64,000 bases of DNA from Hyphomicrobiales bacterium. Lineage in GTDB: Bacteria; Pseudomonadota; Alphaproteobacteria; Rhizobiales; Rhizobiaceae. The translations under genes were made by a program, and so were the position numbers. Of the stretch, positions 45,430 to 55,268 are shown piece by piece. Within the stretch, counting starts at the first letter, position 1. Each line of letters starts with the position of its first letter. The notes under the pieces are model-generated. The model ran no database searches and had not been told where the DNA came from. It was given only the letters and a program-made list of their open reading frames with translations. The DNA lies in assembly GCA_900472785.1 (NCBI GenBank), contig UCJH01000024.1, positions 67,449 through 131,448 of the forward strand, read 5' to 3'.

Positions 45430-47223
45430 TCAGTCTTTCTTCATCGGCGGAATGACCCGCAGCGACAGCTCCGCCAGTTGCTTCGGCATGGCTGGTGCCG
45501 GGGCATTCATCAGGAGGTCCTGCGCCTGCTGGTTCATCGGGAACAGCGTGATCTCGCGCAGGTTCTTGGCGCCGAGCAGCAGCATGACGACGCGGTCGAT
45601 GCCGAAGGCGCAGCCGCCATGCGGCGGGGCGCCATACTGGAAGGCGCGGTACATGCCACCGAAACGTTCCTCGACATCGGTCTGGGACAAGCCGACCAGT
45701 TCGAATGCCTTGACCATCAGTTCCGGCGACTGGTTGCGGATCGAGCCTGAGGCGATTTCGAAGCCGTTGCAGACGGCGTCATACTGATAGGCCTTGATCG
45801 TCAACGGGTCCTGCGTCTGCAGGGCTTCAAGTCCACCCTGCGGCATCGAGAACGGGTTGTGGGCGAAATCGACCTTCTTGTCTTCCTCGCTCCATTCGTA
45901 GAACGGGAAGTCGATGATCCAGCACAGCTCGAAGCGCTCGCGATCGACCAGGTTCAGGTCCTCGCCGGCCTTGGTGCGGGCTTCGCCTGCGAACTTGTAG
46001 AATTTTGCCGGGTCGCCGGCGACGAAGAAGCAGGCGTCGCCCGCTTCAAGACCAAGCTGGACCCGCAGGGCCTCCGTCCGCTCTTCGCCGATGTTCTTGG
46101 CGAGCGGGCCGGAGCCGGCAGTCGTGCCGTCCTCTTCCTTGCGCCAGAAGATGTAGCCGAGGCCCGGCTGGCCGGTCGATTGCGCCCAGGCGTTCATGCG
46201 GTCGCAGAAGGCGCGGGAACCGCCGGTCTTGGCCGGGATAGCCCAGACCTCGACCTTCGGGTTGGAGGCGATCATGTTGGCGAACACCTTGAAGCCGGAA
46301 CCGGCGAAGTGTTCCGTCACGGCCTGCATCTCGATCGGGTTGCGCAGATCCGGCTTGTCGGAGCCGTATTTGCGGATGGCCTGGTCATAGGGAATGCGTG
46401 GCCATTCCTTGGTCACAGGCTTGCCTTCGGCAAACTGCTCGAAGACGCCGGTCATCAATGGACCCATCGTATCCCAGACATCTTCCTGGGTGACAAAGCT
46501 CATCTCGACGTCGAGCTGGTAGAATTCGCCCGGCAGTCGGTCGGCACGCGGGTCTTCGTCGCGGAAGCACGGCGCGATCTGGAAGTAACGATCGAAACCG
46601 GCCACCATCAGAAGCTGCTTGTACTGCTGCGGCGCCTGCGGCAGAGCGAAGAACGTGCCGGGATGAATGCGGCTCGGTACGAGAAAGTCGCGCGCGCCTT
46701 CCGGCGACGAGGCTGTCAGGATCGGCGTCGAATATTCGGCAAAGCCGGCCGAGTTCATGCGCAGGCGCATGTCGGAAATGATCTGGCTGCGCTTGACGAT
46801 GTTCTTGTGCAGCGTTTCGCGGCGCAGGTCGAGGAAGCGGTACTTCAAGCGGATGTCTTCCGGATAGTCCGGCTCGCCGAACACCGGCAGCGGCAGCTCC
46901 TTGGCGGCAGAAAGGACTTCGATCTCCTGCGCGTAAAGCTCGATCTCGCCCGTCGCCATCTGCTTGTTGACGGTTTCGTCCGAGCGCGCCTTGACGAGGC
47001 CGTCGATGCGGATGACCCATTCGCCACGAACCGTCTCCGCCGTCTTGAAGGCCGGTGAGTCCGGATCGACGACGATCTGCGTCATGCCGTAGTGATCGCG
47101 AAGATCGATGAACAGCAGGCCGCCATGGTCGCGGACGCGGTGAACCCAGCCGGAGATGCGGACGGCCTGGCCGACGTCGGACTTGCGAAGAGCGGCACAG
47201 GTGTGGCTGCGGTAACGGTGCAT
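45430..47223 (-). CDS. aspS: Aspartyl-tRNA synthetase
   Basis: Charges tRNA-Asp (and perhaps tRNA-Asn) with aspartate. The 597 residues show the bacterial class II layout. The N-terminal OB-fold carries [20 protein letters not shown]. Motif 2 is [16 protein letters not shown]. An inserted GAD-type domain occupies about residues 290-420. Motif 3 is [13 protein letters not shown]. The start codon gives [13 protein letters not shown], the alphaproteobacterial N-terminus. In related genomes rnd often follows aspS; here several genes lie between. Confidence 0.96.
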   Translation of the reverse strand: MHRYRSHTCAALRKSDVGQAVRISGWVHRVRDHGGLLFIDLRDHYGMTQIVVDPDSPAFKTAETVRGEWVIRIDGLVKARSDETVNKQMATGEIELYAQEIEVLSAAKELPLPVFGEPDYPEDIRLKYRFLDLRRETLHKNIVKRSQIISDMRLRMNSAGFAEYSTPILTASSPEGARDFLVPSRIHPGTFFALPQAPQQYKQLLMVAGFDRYFQIAPCFRDEDPRADRLPGEFYQLDVEMSFVTQEDVWDTMGPLMTGVFEQFAEGKPVTKEWPRIPYDQAIRKYGSDKPDLRNPIEMQAVTEHFAGSGFKVFANMIASNPKVEVWAIPAKTGGSRAFCDRMNAWAQSTGQPGLGYIFWRKEEDGTTAGSGPLAKNIGEERTEALRVQLGLEAGDACFFVAGDPAKFYKFAGEARTKAGEDLNLVDRERFELCWIIDFPFYEWSEEDKKVDFAHNPFSMPQGGLEALQTQDPLTIKAYQYDAVCNGFEIASGSIRNQSPELMVKAFELVGLSQTDVEERFGGMYRAFQYGAPPHGGCAFGIDRVVMLLLGAKNLREITLFPMNQQAQDLLMNAPAPAMPKQLAELSLRVIPPMKKD

Positions 47224-47472
47224 GGTCTTATCCTGGAAGTGGGGGCCGGCTCGCAGCGAAACGCGCGCAACGGCGGTGTCAAAATCGGGCGGAAAAGCGC
47301 ATGACGGGCCTGATTTGTCAAGGGCGGGCCTTCGTCGTTGGGGTTTCAGATATCTCTGCGTCCCTGCCCTTCAGCGTAGCGACTGCATATCTGCTGGTTC
47401 AGCCTGCCGGCAATAACTGTCTCCGGGGAAAGGCGGCAGATCGTCGAAACGGAGGAAGGTGGTCGGCGCCTC

Positions 47473-48882
47473 TCAGGGAATCGTAAAAATCCTGATCTGG
47501 TCCGTAATGCCGCGCAATGCGACCGTATGGGCGATCGGTGTTACGCCGCGGCGTACCAGCAAATCTGCCGCGCGAGGGTCGTCAAGCACGGAACCTGTGG
47601 TGAAGATTTCCAGCGACGTTGCAAGATGCTGCACACGCGATGCGATATTCACGGTCTGGCCGAAATAGTCCTGCCGCTCGTTGAGGCTAACGGCAATGCA
47701 CGGCCCTTCATGAATGCCGATTTTCAGCAGCAGATCCTCAGCGCCGCGCGCTTCGTTAAGCGTGCGCATCGCATCGCGCATCCGCATCGCCGCGGCCACT
47801 GCCCGGTCCGGTGTCGGGAATGTTGCCATGACGGCGTCGCCGATCGTCTTGACGACGGCGCCGGCTTCCGCGCTGACGATCCCGTTGAGAATACTGAAAT
47901 GCGTCTTTACCAGATCGAAGGCAGCAAGATCGCCGACCCGTTCGTAAAGCTCGGTCGAGCCGCGCAGGTCGGTGAAAAGGAACGTCAGGCTGGTGATCTT
48001 CAGCCGCTGGTCCACGTCGATCGTGTCGGTGCGGTAGATATCGCGAAATGTCTGATTGGTCAGCAGGCGCTTTGCGGTCAGGAACGGGCGTCGTCGGCCA
48101 AGCAGGTCGTGCAGTGCATCATTGGCTATGCAGACCGACGGCAAGGCGCGAACCTGCGTGTGGTTTTCCACAAGGATACGCAGAGGCCCCGGCCGCAATT
48201 CCAAGGTTTCGCGGTGTTGGTGGCCACGATCGAAAACCAGCGAAAGAGACTGTCGCTCCTTTGCCGGCTCGCCCTTCACATCGATGAACTGTGCCGCGTG
48301 CGTGACGGGCTCGAAAACGATGATGAACGCTTCCGGCAGCTGCAGCGAAATGACGGCTTTCTCCCCGGCGGGCAATTCGAGCGCTTCGATGACGAATTCA
48401 TCGACCTTCGCCTCAAACCCCTCCTCCGGCAGGTCGACACCCGATCCCCAATAGATTTGTCTGAAATACTCCACGGGCGGCAACTGATGCGGATTGTGGG
48501 CTGCTATGCGGCGCAGGCGCGGGCTCACGGTAAACGTCACCTCGACCATCTCATCGAGATTGGGTTCGTAACCGGCGGCACAGAGCGCGCATGTATATCG
48601 TTCGGCCTGCACGGTCTTGAGCGAGGTATTCGCGTCCAGTACGCCGCCACATCCCGGGCAAAGAATGTTCCACGACATGTCGAACAGGCCGAGACGCGAG
48701 GCATGCAGAAAGGCAGTGATCGCCTGTTCCTCATCGAAGCCTTCGCTCTTGGCGAAGGCAAGCGCATTCACCCGACCGAGCTTGCGATCGGGGGCATCCC
48801 GGACAAGCCGCTCAAGGACGTTAGCGATATCCGGCATTGCCGACTGGCGCAGGGCCGCGAATAAGGAATGGGATTCACTCAT
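47473..48882 (-). CDS. Adenylate/guanylate cyclase with N-terminal DUF5939-like zinc region
   Basis: A 469-residue soluble protein. Residues about 70-110 hold a zinc-ribbon-like CPGCGG and CALCAAGY. The middle (about 110-290) looks like the DUF5939 domain found before class III cyclases. The catalytic domain (about 300-460) has both metal aspartates in LFTDLRGST and TIGDAVMATF, and the RQDYFGQTVNIASRVQ motif. It probably makes cAMP in response to an unknown signal. Single gene, divergent from aspS-side neighbours with no obvious terminator. Confidence 0.85.
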   Translation of the reverse strand: MSESHSLFAALRQSAMPDIANVLERLVRDAPDRKLGRVNALAFAKSEGFDEEQAITAFLHASRLGLFDMSWNILCPGCGGVLDANTSLKTVQAERYTCALCAAGYEPNLDEMVEVTFTVSPRLRRIAAHNPHQLPPVEYFRQIYWGSGVDLPEEGFEAKVDEFVIEALELPAGEKAVISLQLPEAFIIVFEPVTHAAQFIDVKGEPAKERQSLSLVFDRGHQHRETLELRPGPLRILVENHTQVRALPSVCIANDALHDLLGRRRPFLTAKRLLTNQTFRDIYRTDTIDVDQRLKITSLTFLFTDLRGSTELYERVGDLAAFDLVKTHFSILNGIVSAEAGAVVKTIGDAVMATFPTPDRAVAAAMRMRDAMRTLNEARGAEDLLLKIGIHEGPCIAVSLNERQDYFGQTVNIASRVQHLATSLEIFTTGSVLDDPRAADLLVRRGVTPIAHTVALRGITDQIRIFTIP

Positions 48883-49027
48883 GGACCCATCCTACACCAA
48901 ATCCTGTGTCTGAGCAGCTGTTTTGCCTAGCCGCAGAAGCGCACTGCGCGCAGCAAATCCGCGCCTTTGCTCAGGATATTCGGGTCCAACAAGCCCCTCC
49001 AGAGCTTTCCGGTCAATCGAAGAGCCT

Positions 49028-49846
49028 TCAATCCACAAGGCGACGGAAAGCCTTGCGGGCAGGACGAAAGACATCCTTGATCGCTCGAATCCAGCCTGTC
49101 ATCTGCCAGAGCTTGCTGACCCGCCGCTCCATGCCGATGAAGCGCTCGTTGACGGCCTGGGTTGCAGCAAGGGCGACATCCGCCGGGTTAAACTCCGGAT
49201 AGCGCTGGGAAATCTTTGACAGCGACAGAATAGTTGCGTTTTCCGGAGACCCATCGATGCGGTGCAGTCGACCCCGTGCGATCATCAGCTGCAGCAAGGT
49301 CTGTTCAAAAACCCAATCATGGCTGGCATTCATGCTGAATTTCTGGCCCGGCACACCAGAAAAGCCGCAGAGATAAATCTTGGCATTGCCGACGCACTCC
49401 AGAAGCGAAAGAGCGACCGCAAATCCCGTCGAGGCAAAACGTCCGCTGGGAAAGTTGGGATAAAAAGACGGGAACAGATAATCGAAATCGAGCGTCACCG
49501 GCACCACGGGACTTTTCAGCGGCACATCGATGCTTTCGGTTCTGTAGGACAGGCCGCGGCCGGCCAGCACGCCGATGACAGTTTTTAGTTTTGGCAAGAG
49601 ATCATAGGCGCGCAGCTGATGCCTTTTCGGATCAAGAATCTCTCCAAGGTTTCTAAGCCGTACACAGAGAAGCGCGTCGCGTTGAAGTGGTGCCGACAGG
49701 ACTTTTTCACACTTGTTGAAAAACACGAAGATGGTGTTTGCCGGCAACAGGTTTTCGAGAAGTTCGATATCGACATTTTCATTATTTGCGATCAGCGCGA
49801 TCGATTCGTATGACGAGAACAACGCACGCAGTTCTTCCGGCAGCAT
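49028..49846 (-). CDS. Hypothetical protein, possibly GT29/GT42-like glycosyltransferase
   Basis: A 272-residue protein I cannot place firmly. FASTGFAVAL (about 137-146), KIYLCGFSG (156-164) and SHDWVFEQ (175-182) resemble the Gly-rich, G-F and late His/Glu motifs of sialyltransferase-like families (GT29/GT42) and capsule enzymes. No membrane segment or signal. Its base composition is less GC-rich than the neighbours (many AT-rich codons), hinting at horizontal transfer. It lies alone between a cyclase and an MFS gene. Confidence 0.5.
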   Translation of the reverse strand: MLPEELRALFSSYESIALIANNENVDIELLENLLPANTIFVFFNKCEKVLSAPLQRDALLCVRLRNLGEILDPKRHQLRAYDLLPKLKTVIGVLAGRGLSYRTESIDVPLKSPVVPVTLDFDYLFPSFYPNFPSGRFASTGFAVALSLLECVGNAKIYLCGFSGVPGQKFSMNASHDWVFEQTLLQLMIARGRLHRIDGSPENATILSLSKISQRYPEFNPADVALAATQAVNERFIGMERRVSKLWQMTGWIRAIKDVFRPARKAFRRLVD

Positions 49847-50034
49847 TCGCGATTTTTCCTCAACCAGTTCCAGAAATGCAGACTCTTGACGCGATCTTTA
49901 ACATATCTCCGCGATTGTGACGTCCGTTTGGTGTTGCGCACGCTTTGAAGCGCCGTTTTTCGAAGAACGATGTTTACAATCGAGCTTCGTTTGCGTTTCT
50001 GGTGACCAGAACGTTTGCAACAGGCCGGTGTTCC

Positions 50035-51273
50035 ATGTCCCAGATTCGTCCGCTTATCCCCCTGCTCATAACGGCGGGCATCCTGATCGGGGGGAACGGC
50101 CTTCAGGGCACCTACATCTCGTTGCGCGCGCTCCAAGAGGGATTTTCGACCTCGCTGATCGGCCTTGTGGGCACGGGTTATAATATCGGCTTTGCCATCG
50201 GCTGCATCTACGTGACCCGCATACTGCGATCGATCGGCCATATCCGCACCTTCTCCGCCATGGCAGCGATTGCATCTGCCGCGGCCATCGCCATGGTGCT
50301 GTTCATCGATCCTTGGTTCTGGTTTCTCATGCGGCTGATCGCCGGCATCTGCTTCGCCAGCCTGTTCGCCACCGTCGAAAGCTGGCTGAACGCCCGCGTC
50401 ACCAATGCCAACCGCGCGCGAACGCTCTCCATCTACAGGCTTGTCGATCTCGGTTCGGTCACGGCCGCGCAATATCTCATCCCGACGGTCGGGATCGATG
50501 GTTTCCAGTTGTTTGCCATTACCGCAATGGCCTTGTCTCTGTCGCTCGTGCCCATCTCGTTTGCCGACCGGTCGAGCCCCGGCGCGCCGGAGGCGATCAG
50601 GTTCGACATCAAGGCGCTCTGGAATATCTCGCCGCTGGCGACCATCGGCTGCATCGTCGTCGGCCTAACCAACTCCACCTTCCGTTCGCTCGGGCCAATC
50701 TATGCCGATGGCATCGGCCTGTCGATCACAGCGATCGCCACCTTCATGAGTGTGGGCATTATTGGGGGCGTGGTGCTGCAATATCCGCTGGGCCTCTATT
50801 CCGATCGTTTCGACCGGCGCGTCATTATTCTCCTGGCTACGCTCGGCTCGTTGCTCGCGGGGCTTTATCTCGCGCTCTTTGCCGGCAGCGACGAATGGGC
50901 GAACTTCGTCGGCATTTTCGTCTTCGGCGCTTTCGCCATGCCGCTCTATTCGCTGTGTTCGGCCCATGCCAACGACCACGCAGCGGAAGGCCAGCACGCT
51001 CTCGTCTCGGCCGGCATGCTGTTCTTCTGGTCGCTCGGCGCGATCATCGGGCCGCTGTTCGCCTCGTTCATGCTCGACATTTTTGGACCGCAAGCGCTGT
51101 TCATCTATACCGCCGCAGTGCTCGCCGCCTTCATGCTCTATACCCTGCAGCGAATGACGGCCCGCGGCGGCGTGCCGGCGGGCGCACGACGCATGCGGTT
51201 CCGTAACCTGCTGCGCACCTCCTCCTTCTTCAACAAGCTGGCAGCTGCCCCCGACGACAGGAAGGACGTCTGA
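50035..51273 (+). CDS. Major facilitator superfamily transporter (YcaD-like)
   Basis: A 412-residue membrane protein with 12 predicted helices. The N-half carries GGNGLQGTYISLRA and GLVGTGYNIGFAIGC. The loop between halves has NARVTNANRARTLSIYRL. The second half has LGLYSDRFDRRVIILLAT, a good copy of the MFS loop motif. It resembles E. coli YcaD and related putative efflux carriers; substrate unknown. The ATG at 50035 gives the first helix; the upstream in-frame ATG at 49945 would add 30 residues without membrane character. Confidence 0.82.
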   Translation: MSQIRPLIPLLITAGILIGGNGLQGTYISLRALQEGFSTSLIGLVGTGYNIGFAIGCIYVTRILRSIGHIRTFSAMAAIASAAAIAMVLFIDPWFWFLMRLIAGICFASLFATVESWLNARVTNANRARTLSIYRLVDLGSVTAAQYLIPTVGIDGFQLFAITAMALSLSLVPISFADRSSPGAPEAIRFDIKALWNISPLATIGCIVVGLTNSTFRSLGPIYADGIGLSITAIATFMSVGIIGGVVLQYPLGLYSDRFDRRVIILLATLGSLLAGLYLALFAGSDEWANFVGIFVFGAFAMPLYSLCSAHANDHAAEGQHALVSAGMLFFWSLGAIIGPLFASFMLDIFGPQALFIYTAAVLAAFMLYTLQRMTARGGVPAGARRMRFRNLLRTSSFFNKLAAAPDDRKDV

Positions 51274-51372
51274 TCGACAGGCTGCGGCAAGATGCGCGCC
51301 AGGGGCAATTGCTGAAGGCGGATATCAAGTTTAAACCTCGGCAGACCTGTCGCTGAAGCCGGAAGTCCATTC

Positions 51373-52776
51373 ATGCCGATCCTGACCCGACGTAACCTGC
51401 TCAAAGGCTCCGCCGCCGCCGCTGCTTCCTTTTCGGTCGGAGCGGGATTTGCCGCTCGCGCCCAGATCACGGCCGATGACCTGCCCCTGCTCAAGGCGCA
51501 TTTCACTGATGTGCGTATCGCGGCAGATGGCATCACCCCGAAGGTCATGAGTTATACAGCGGGCGAAACCGCCGCCACCGGCATGCCTCCTGTATTGCGT
51601 ATGACAAAGGGCAAACCGTTTGCCACCCGCCTCATGAATGCACTGGAGGAGCCGACGACAGTGCACTGGCATGGCCTGCGCATTCCCAACGCGATGGACG
51701 GTGTGCCTGAGATCACGCAGCCCTACGTCTATCCGGGGGACGGATTCGATTATGTCTTCACACCGCCGGATGCCGGCACCTTCTGGTATCATCCGCACTG
51801 CAACACACTGACACAGATGGGCCATGGGTTAACCGGCGTGATCGTGGTCGAGAATCCGGAGGATCCCGTCTTCGACGCGGAGATCGTGCTTAACCTGCGC
51901 GACTGGCGCCTCGGTGCCGGCGGCGCCTTCATCACTCCGTTCAAGCCCCGGGATGCCGCCCGTGGCGGCACCTACGGCACCGTGCGCACGGCCAACTGGC
52001 AGCAGGAGCCACGTTACGATGCGCCGACGGGCGGGCTTGTGCGCATTCGCATCGCCGCCACCGACGTGACCCGAATTTATACACTCGCTCTCGAAGGTGC
52101 CGCGGCAAGGATCATCGCACTCGATGCCAGTCCGGTCGCGACGCCCCACCCGCTCGACCTCTTGGATCTCGGCCCCGGCCAGCGCGTCGACGTCGTCCTG
52201 CGCATGCCCGACAACGAAGGTGAAACGGTAACGCTCAGCAACGTCCGCGGTAACAATCCCTGGACGATCGCGACCTTTCGCGCGACCGGGGCGTCGCTCA
52301 AACGCGACCTGCGCGATGTGTCCGCGCTGCCCGCAAACCCGGTCGCTGAAGCGGACCTGTCGACAGCCGAGCGCATCCCGCTCGATTTCACGGCAACGGC
52401 GGAGCATGCGCCGTCACCCAGTCTTTGCGGCACTCTGGGCTACACCTTCTGGGCGATCAACAAGGTTCCATGGCCCGGTGACACTCCCGATCCGATCTCA
52501 CCGCTCGCGGAATTGAAGCTTGGAAAAAGCTATGTGCTGCAGGTCGCAAACCGCACGCCGCACGCCCATCCGATCCATCTGCATGGCATGAGCTTCCGCA
52601 TCCTGAGTTCCAACAAACGGGCAATCCTACCGCCGCCGACCGATACGATCCTGCTGTTGCCGGATGAACAGGCCGAACTTGGCCTCGTCGCCGATAACCT
52701 TGGCGACTGGATGCTGCATTGCCACATCATCGAACATCAGAAGACCGGAATGACCGGATATTTCCGTGTCGCCTGA
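51373..52776 (+). CDS. Multicopper oxidase with Tat signal
   Basis: A 467-residue periplasmic oxidase. The N-terminus has the twin-arginine signal TRRNLLKGSAAAAASF, cleaved near ARAQ. All copper sites are present: HWHGLR and FWYHPHCNT (type 2/3), HPIHLHGMSF, and HCHIIEHQKTGM with the type 1 copper ligands. It probably oxidises Cu(I) or phenolic compounds; a CueO-like methionine-rich insert is not obvious. GGAAG precedes the ATG. It follows the MFS gene by about 100 bp on the same strand. Confidence 0.9.
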   Translation: MPILTRRNLLKGSAAAAASFSVGAGFAARAQITADDLPLLKAHFTDVRIAADGITPKVMSYTAGETAATGMPPVLRMTKGKPFATRLMNALEEPTTVHWHGLRIPNAMDGVPEITQPYVYPGDGFDYVFTPPDAGTFWYHPHCNTLTQMGHGLTGVIVVENPEDPVFDAEIVLNLRDWRLGAGGAFITPFKPRDAARGGTYGTVRTANWQQEPRYDAPTGGLVRIRIAATDVTRIYTLALEGAAARIIALDASPVATPHPLDLLDLGPGQRVDVVLRMPDNEGETVTLSNVRGNNPWTIATFRATGASLKRDLRDVSALPANPVAEADLSTAERIPLDFTATAEHAPSPSLCGTLGYTFWAINKVPWPGDTPDPISPLAELKLGKSYVLQVANRTPHAHPIHLHGMSFRILSSNKRAILPPPTDTILLLPDEQAELGLVADNLGDWMLHCHIIEHQKTGMTGYFRVA

Positions 52777-52860
52777 GTTTTTCGATTGTGACCGCCGCAA
52801 CGAAGGTCTACATCGGATGCCTGTTCAACGCCGCATTTTCGCCATAGTGATTGAAGTTTG

Positions 52861-54006
52861 ATGATTGAGACAACCGCCGACCTCGCCGCTGCCTGCAAAA
52901 CGCTCGCGACGGCACCCTATCTGACGATCGACACCGAATTCCTGCGTGAAACGACCTTCTGGCCGCAGCTCTGCCTGATCCAGATGGCAGGACCGGATGT
53001 CGCCGTGATCATCGATCCGCTGGCGAAAGGGCTCGATCTGGCCCCGTTCTTCGAATTGATGGCCAATCCGGATGTCGTGAAAGTCTTTCACGCCGCCCGC
53101 CAGGACATCGAAATCATCTACAATCTTGGCAGCCTGATCCCGCACCCGATCTTCGACACCCAGGTTGCCGCCATGGTCTGCGGCTTCGGCGACAGCGTCT
53201 CCTACGACCAGCTGGTCAGCCGCATCAAGGGCGAGCACATCGACAAGTCGTCGCGCTTCACCGACTGGAGCCGCCGGCCGCTCACCGAAAAACAGCTCGA
53301 CTACGCGCTCGCCGACGTCACCCATCTGCGGGACGTCTACCAGCACCTAAAGACCGAGCTTGAGCGCGAGGGCCGCTCGCTTTGGCTTACCGAGGAAATG
53401 GCGATCCTCGAAGCGAAGGAAACCTACGACATCCATCCGGATGATGCCTGGCAGCGCCTCAAGATGCGCTTGAAGAAGCCGCAGGAACTGGCCGTGCTGC
53501 AGAAGGTCGCCGCCTGGCGGGAACGCGAGGCCCGCGGCCGCAACGTTCCACGCGGGCGCATCCTCAAGGACGACGCGCTCTACGAGATCGCCCAACAACA
53601 GCCGAAGGACGCCGATGCGCTCGCCCGGCTGCGCACCATACCCAAGGGCTGGGAGCGCTCGACGGCCGGTGCCGCCATCACCGAGGCGGTCAACGCGGCG
53701 CTGGAAATCCCCAAGAACGAAATGCCGCGCCTGCCGCGCCAGAACCAGTCGCCGGAGGGCGCCGCCGCCGCGATCGAGATGCTCAAGGTTCTTTTGAAGC
53801 TGATCGCGGAAAAACAGGGCGTCGCCGCCAAGATCATCGCCAACACCGACGACCTCGAGCGGATCGCCGCCGAGGGCGAACAGGCGGATGTGGGCGCACT
53901 AAAGGGCTGGCGGCGCGAACTGTTCGGTGATGCCGCGCTGAAGCTGATCAAGGGCGAAGTTGCGTTGCGGTTCGTCGACAAGAAGATCGAGGCCGTTGAG
54001 CTTTGA
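52861..54006 (+). CDS. rnd: Ribonuclease D
   Basis: 3'-to-5' exoribonuclease for tRNA maturation. The DEDD exonuclease (residues about 1-175) shows LTIDTEFLRE, VFHAARQDIEII and LDYALADVTHLRDVYQHL (DEDDy type). One HRDC domain follows near 210-290 (VLQKVAAWREREAR, RILKDDALYEIA), and the C-terminal part is of a type seen in alphaproteobacteria. The ATG at 52861 is used; an adjacent TTG is also in frame. Confidence 0.93.
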   Translation: MIETTADLAAACKTLATAPYLTIDTEFLRETTFWPQLCLIQMAGPDVAVIIDPLAKGLDLAPFFELMANPDVVKVFHAARQDIEIIYNLGSLIPHPIFDTQVAAMVCGFGDSVSYDQLVSRIKGEHIDKSSRFTDWSRRPLTEKQLDYALADVTHLRDVYQHLKTELEREGRSLWLTEEMAILEAKETYDIHPDDAWQRLKMRLKKPQELAVLQKVAAWREREARGRNVPRGRILKDDALYEIAQQQPKDADALARLRTIPKGWERSTAGAAITEAVNAALEIPKNEMPRLPRQNQSPEGAAAAIEMLKVLLKLIAEKQGVAAKIIANTDDLERIAAEGEQADVGALKGWRRELFGDAALKLIKGEVALRFVDKKIEAVEL

Positions 54007-54141
54007 GACGAAGATTCCGGTAGGAAGCACCCGCCTGCTCCGTCGCTCGACACCACGATCGGCGGACCAGCGAGAAAACCGCTTGACCCGGTTTGCTCAC
54101 ATGGAGAAAGGTTCGCAGGGCACCTCAGCAAAGCGGACGTC

Positions 54142-55209
54142 ATGCGGGAAATCTCTCCAACACAGAACTGGCTGCTGATTGCCCTCGGATTGTGCCTGAG
54201 CGGTATGATCTACAGCCTGCTGTTCTATCCCAACGGTTCGCTGTTCATCGGCGCGGTCTTTGCTCTGTTTACCGGCATGCCGATCCTTGCTTTCGAACGC
54301 CGTGTTCTTTTAAGGCCGCTGCATCGGCGGATCGAGAAACTGCCGACACTGTCTTTCATTCTCGCATCGATCATCGTCTACGAGATCATCATGAGTGCCG
54401 GCTATGCGGCAGCAGGGCTTTTTCTATCCGCGCTCGGTCTGCTGAACGACTCCTCCTGGATCGAAGTTCTCGTCATTCCGTTCGAGGTGTTCCTGTATGC
54501 GCTTGGCGTCTGCGCGCTCATCATCTTCATCTTGCGCGTGCGTGATCTCCTCGGACGCGACGTTTTCGCCAGCATGCTGATCAGTCGCTATCGCAATCCG
54601 GTCGAAGAGGAGCGGGTCTTCCTGTTCATCGATCTTGCCGATTCGACCACCTTTGCCGAAACACATGGCGACCTCCGGGCGCAGCAGTTTCTCCACGCCT
54701 TGTTTGCCGCTTTTGCAGAGCCTGTGCGCCGCCATCAGGGATCCATCGACGATTATGTCGGCGATGCGGCGATCGTTACATGGCCACTTCGTCGCGGCAT
54801 TCGACATGCCCGCTGCATTCGGTGCATCTTTGATATTCTCGACGAAATCGAAGCCAATGCGGACGTCTGGCGGCGCAGTTTCGGACAGGTGCCGCGCCTG
54901 AGGGCGGCCTTGCACGGTGGTGTCATCATTACCGCGGAAATCGGCGTCGATCATCACAAGATCACCTATTTCGGTGATACGGTGAACACCACCGCACGGC
55001 TGGAAAGCCTGTGCAAGACCCTGGACCGGAGCGTGCTGATTTCGGCAGACCTCGCCCACCGCATCACCCTGCCCGGATCAATCCTGGCGGACGACCTGGG
55101 CGAACACGCCGTCAAGGGCCGTGGCCAGACCGTCGGTGTCCTGTCATTGAAAAAACGGATCCAGGCCGAACGCGCTTACCCGCTCGCCATGCGCATTCCT
55201 GCCGAATAG
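54142..55209 (+). CDS. Membrane-anchored adenylate/guanylate cyclase
   Basis: A 355-residue protein with four hydrophobic segments in residues about 10-135 (two hairpins) and a cytoplasmic class III cyclase domain from about 150. The metal aspartates are in LFIDLADSTTFAE and YVGDAAIVTWP. Further motifs are YFGDTVNTTARLES and DLGEHAVKGRGQTVGV. The soluble cyclase at 47473-48882 is only distantly similar. It starts 135 bp after rnd. Confidence 0.87.
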   Translation: MREISPTQNWLLIALGLCLSGMIYSLLFYPNGSLFIGAVFALFTGMPILAFERRVLLRPLHRRIEKLPTLSFILASIIVYEIIMSAGYAAAGLFLSALGLLNDSSWIEVLVIPFEVFLYALGVCALIIFILRVRDLLGRDVFASMLISRYRNPVEEERVFLFIDLADSTTFAETHGDLRAQQFLHALFAAFAEPVRRHQGSIDDYVGDAAIVTWPLRRGIRHARCIRCIFDILDEIEANADVWRRSFGQVPRLRAALHGGVIITAEIGVDHHKITYFGDTVNTTARLESLCKTLDRSVLISADLAHRITLPGSILADDLGEHAVKGRGQTVGVLSLKKRIQAERAYPLAMRIPAE

Positions 55210-55268
55210 AAAACAACCGTAGCGAACCTGTCGAAGCCGTTCGCCGGGACGGAATGCGGCCGGTGGGT

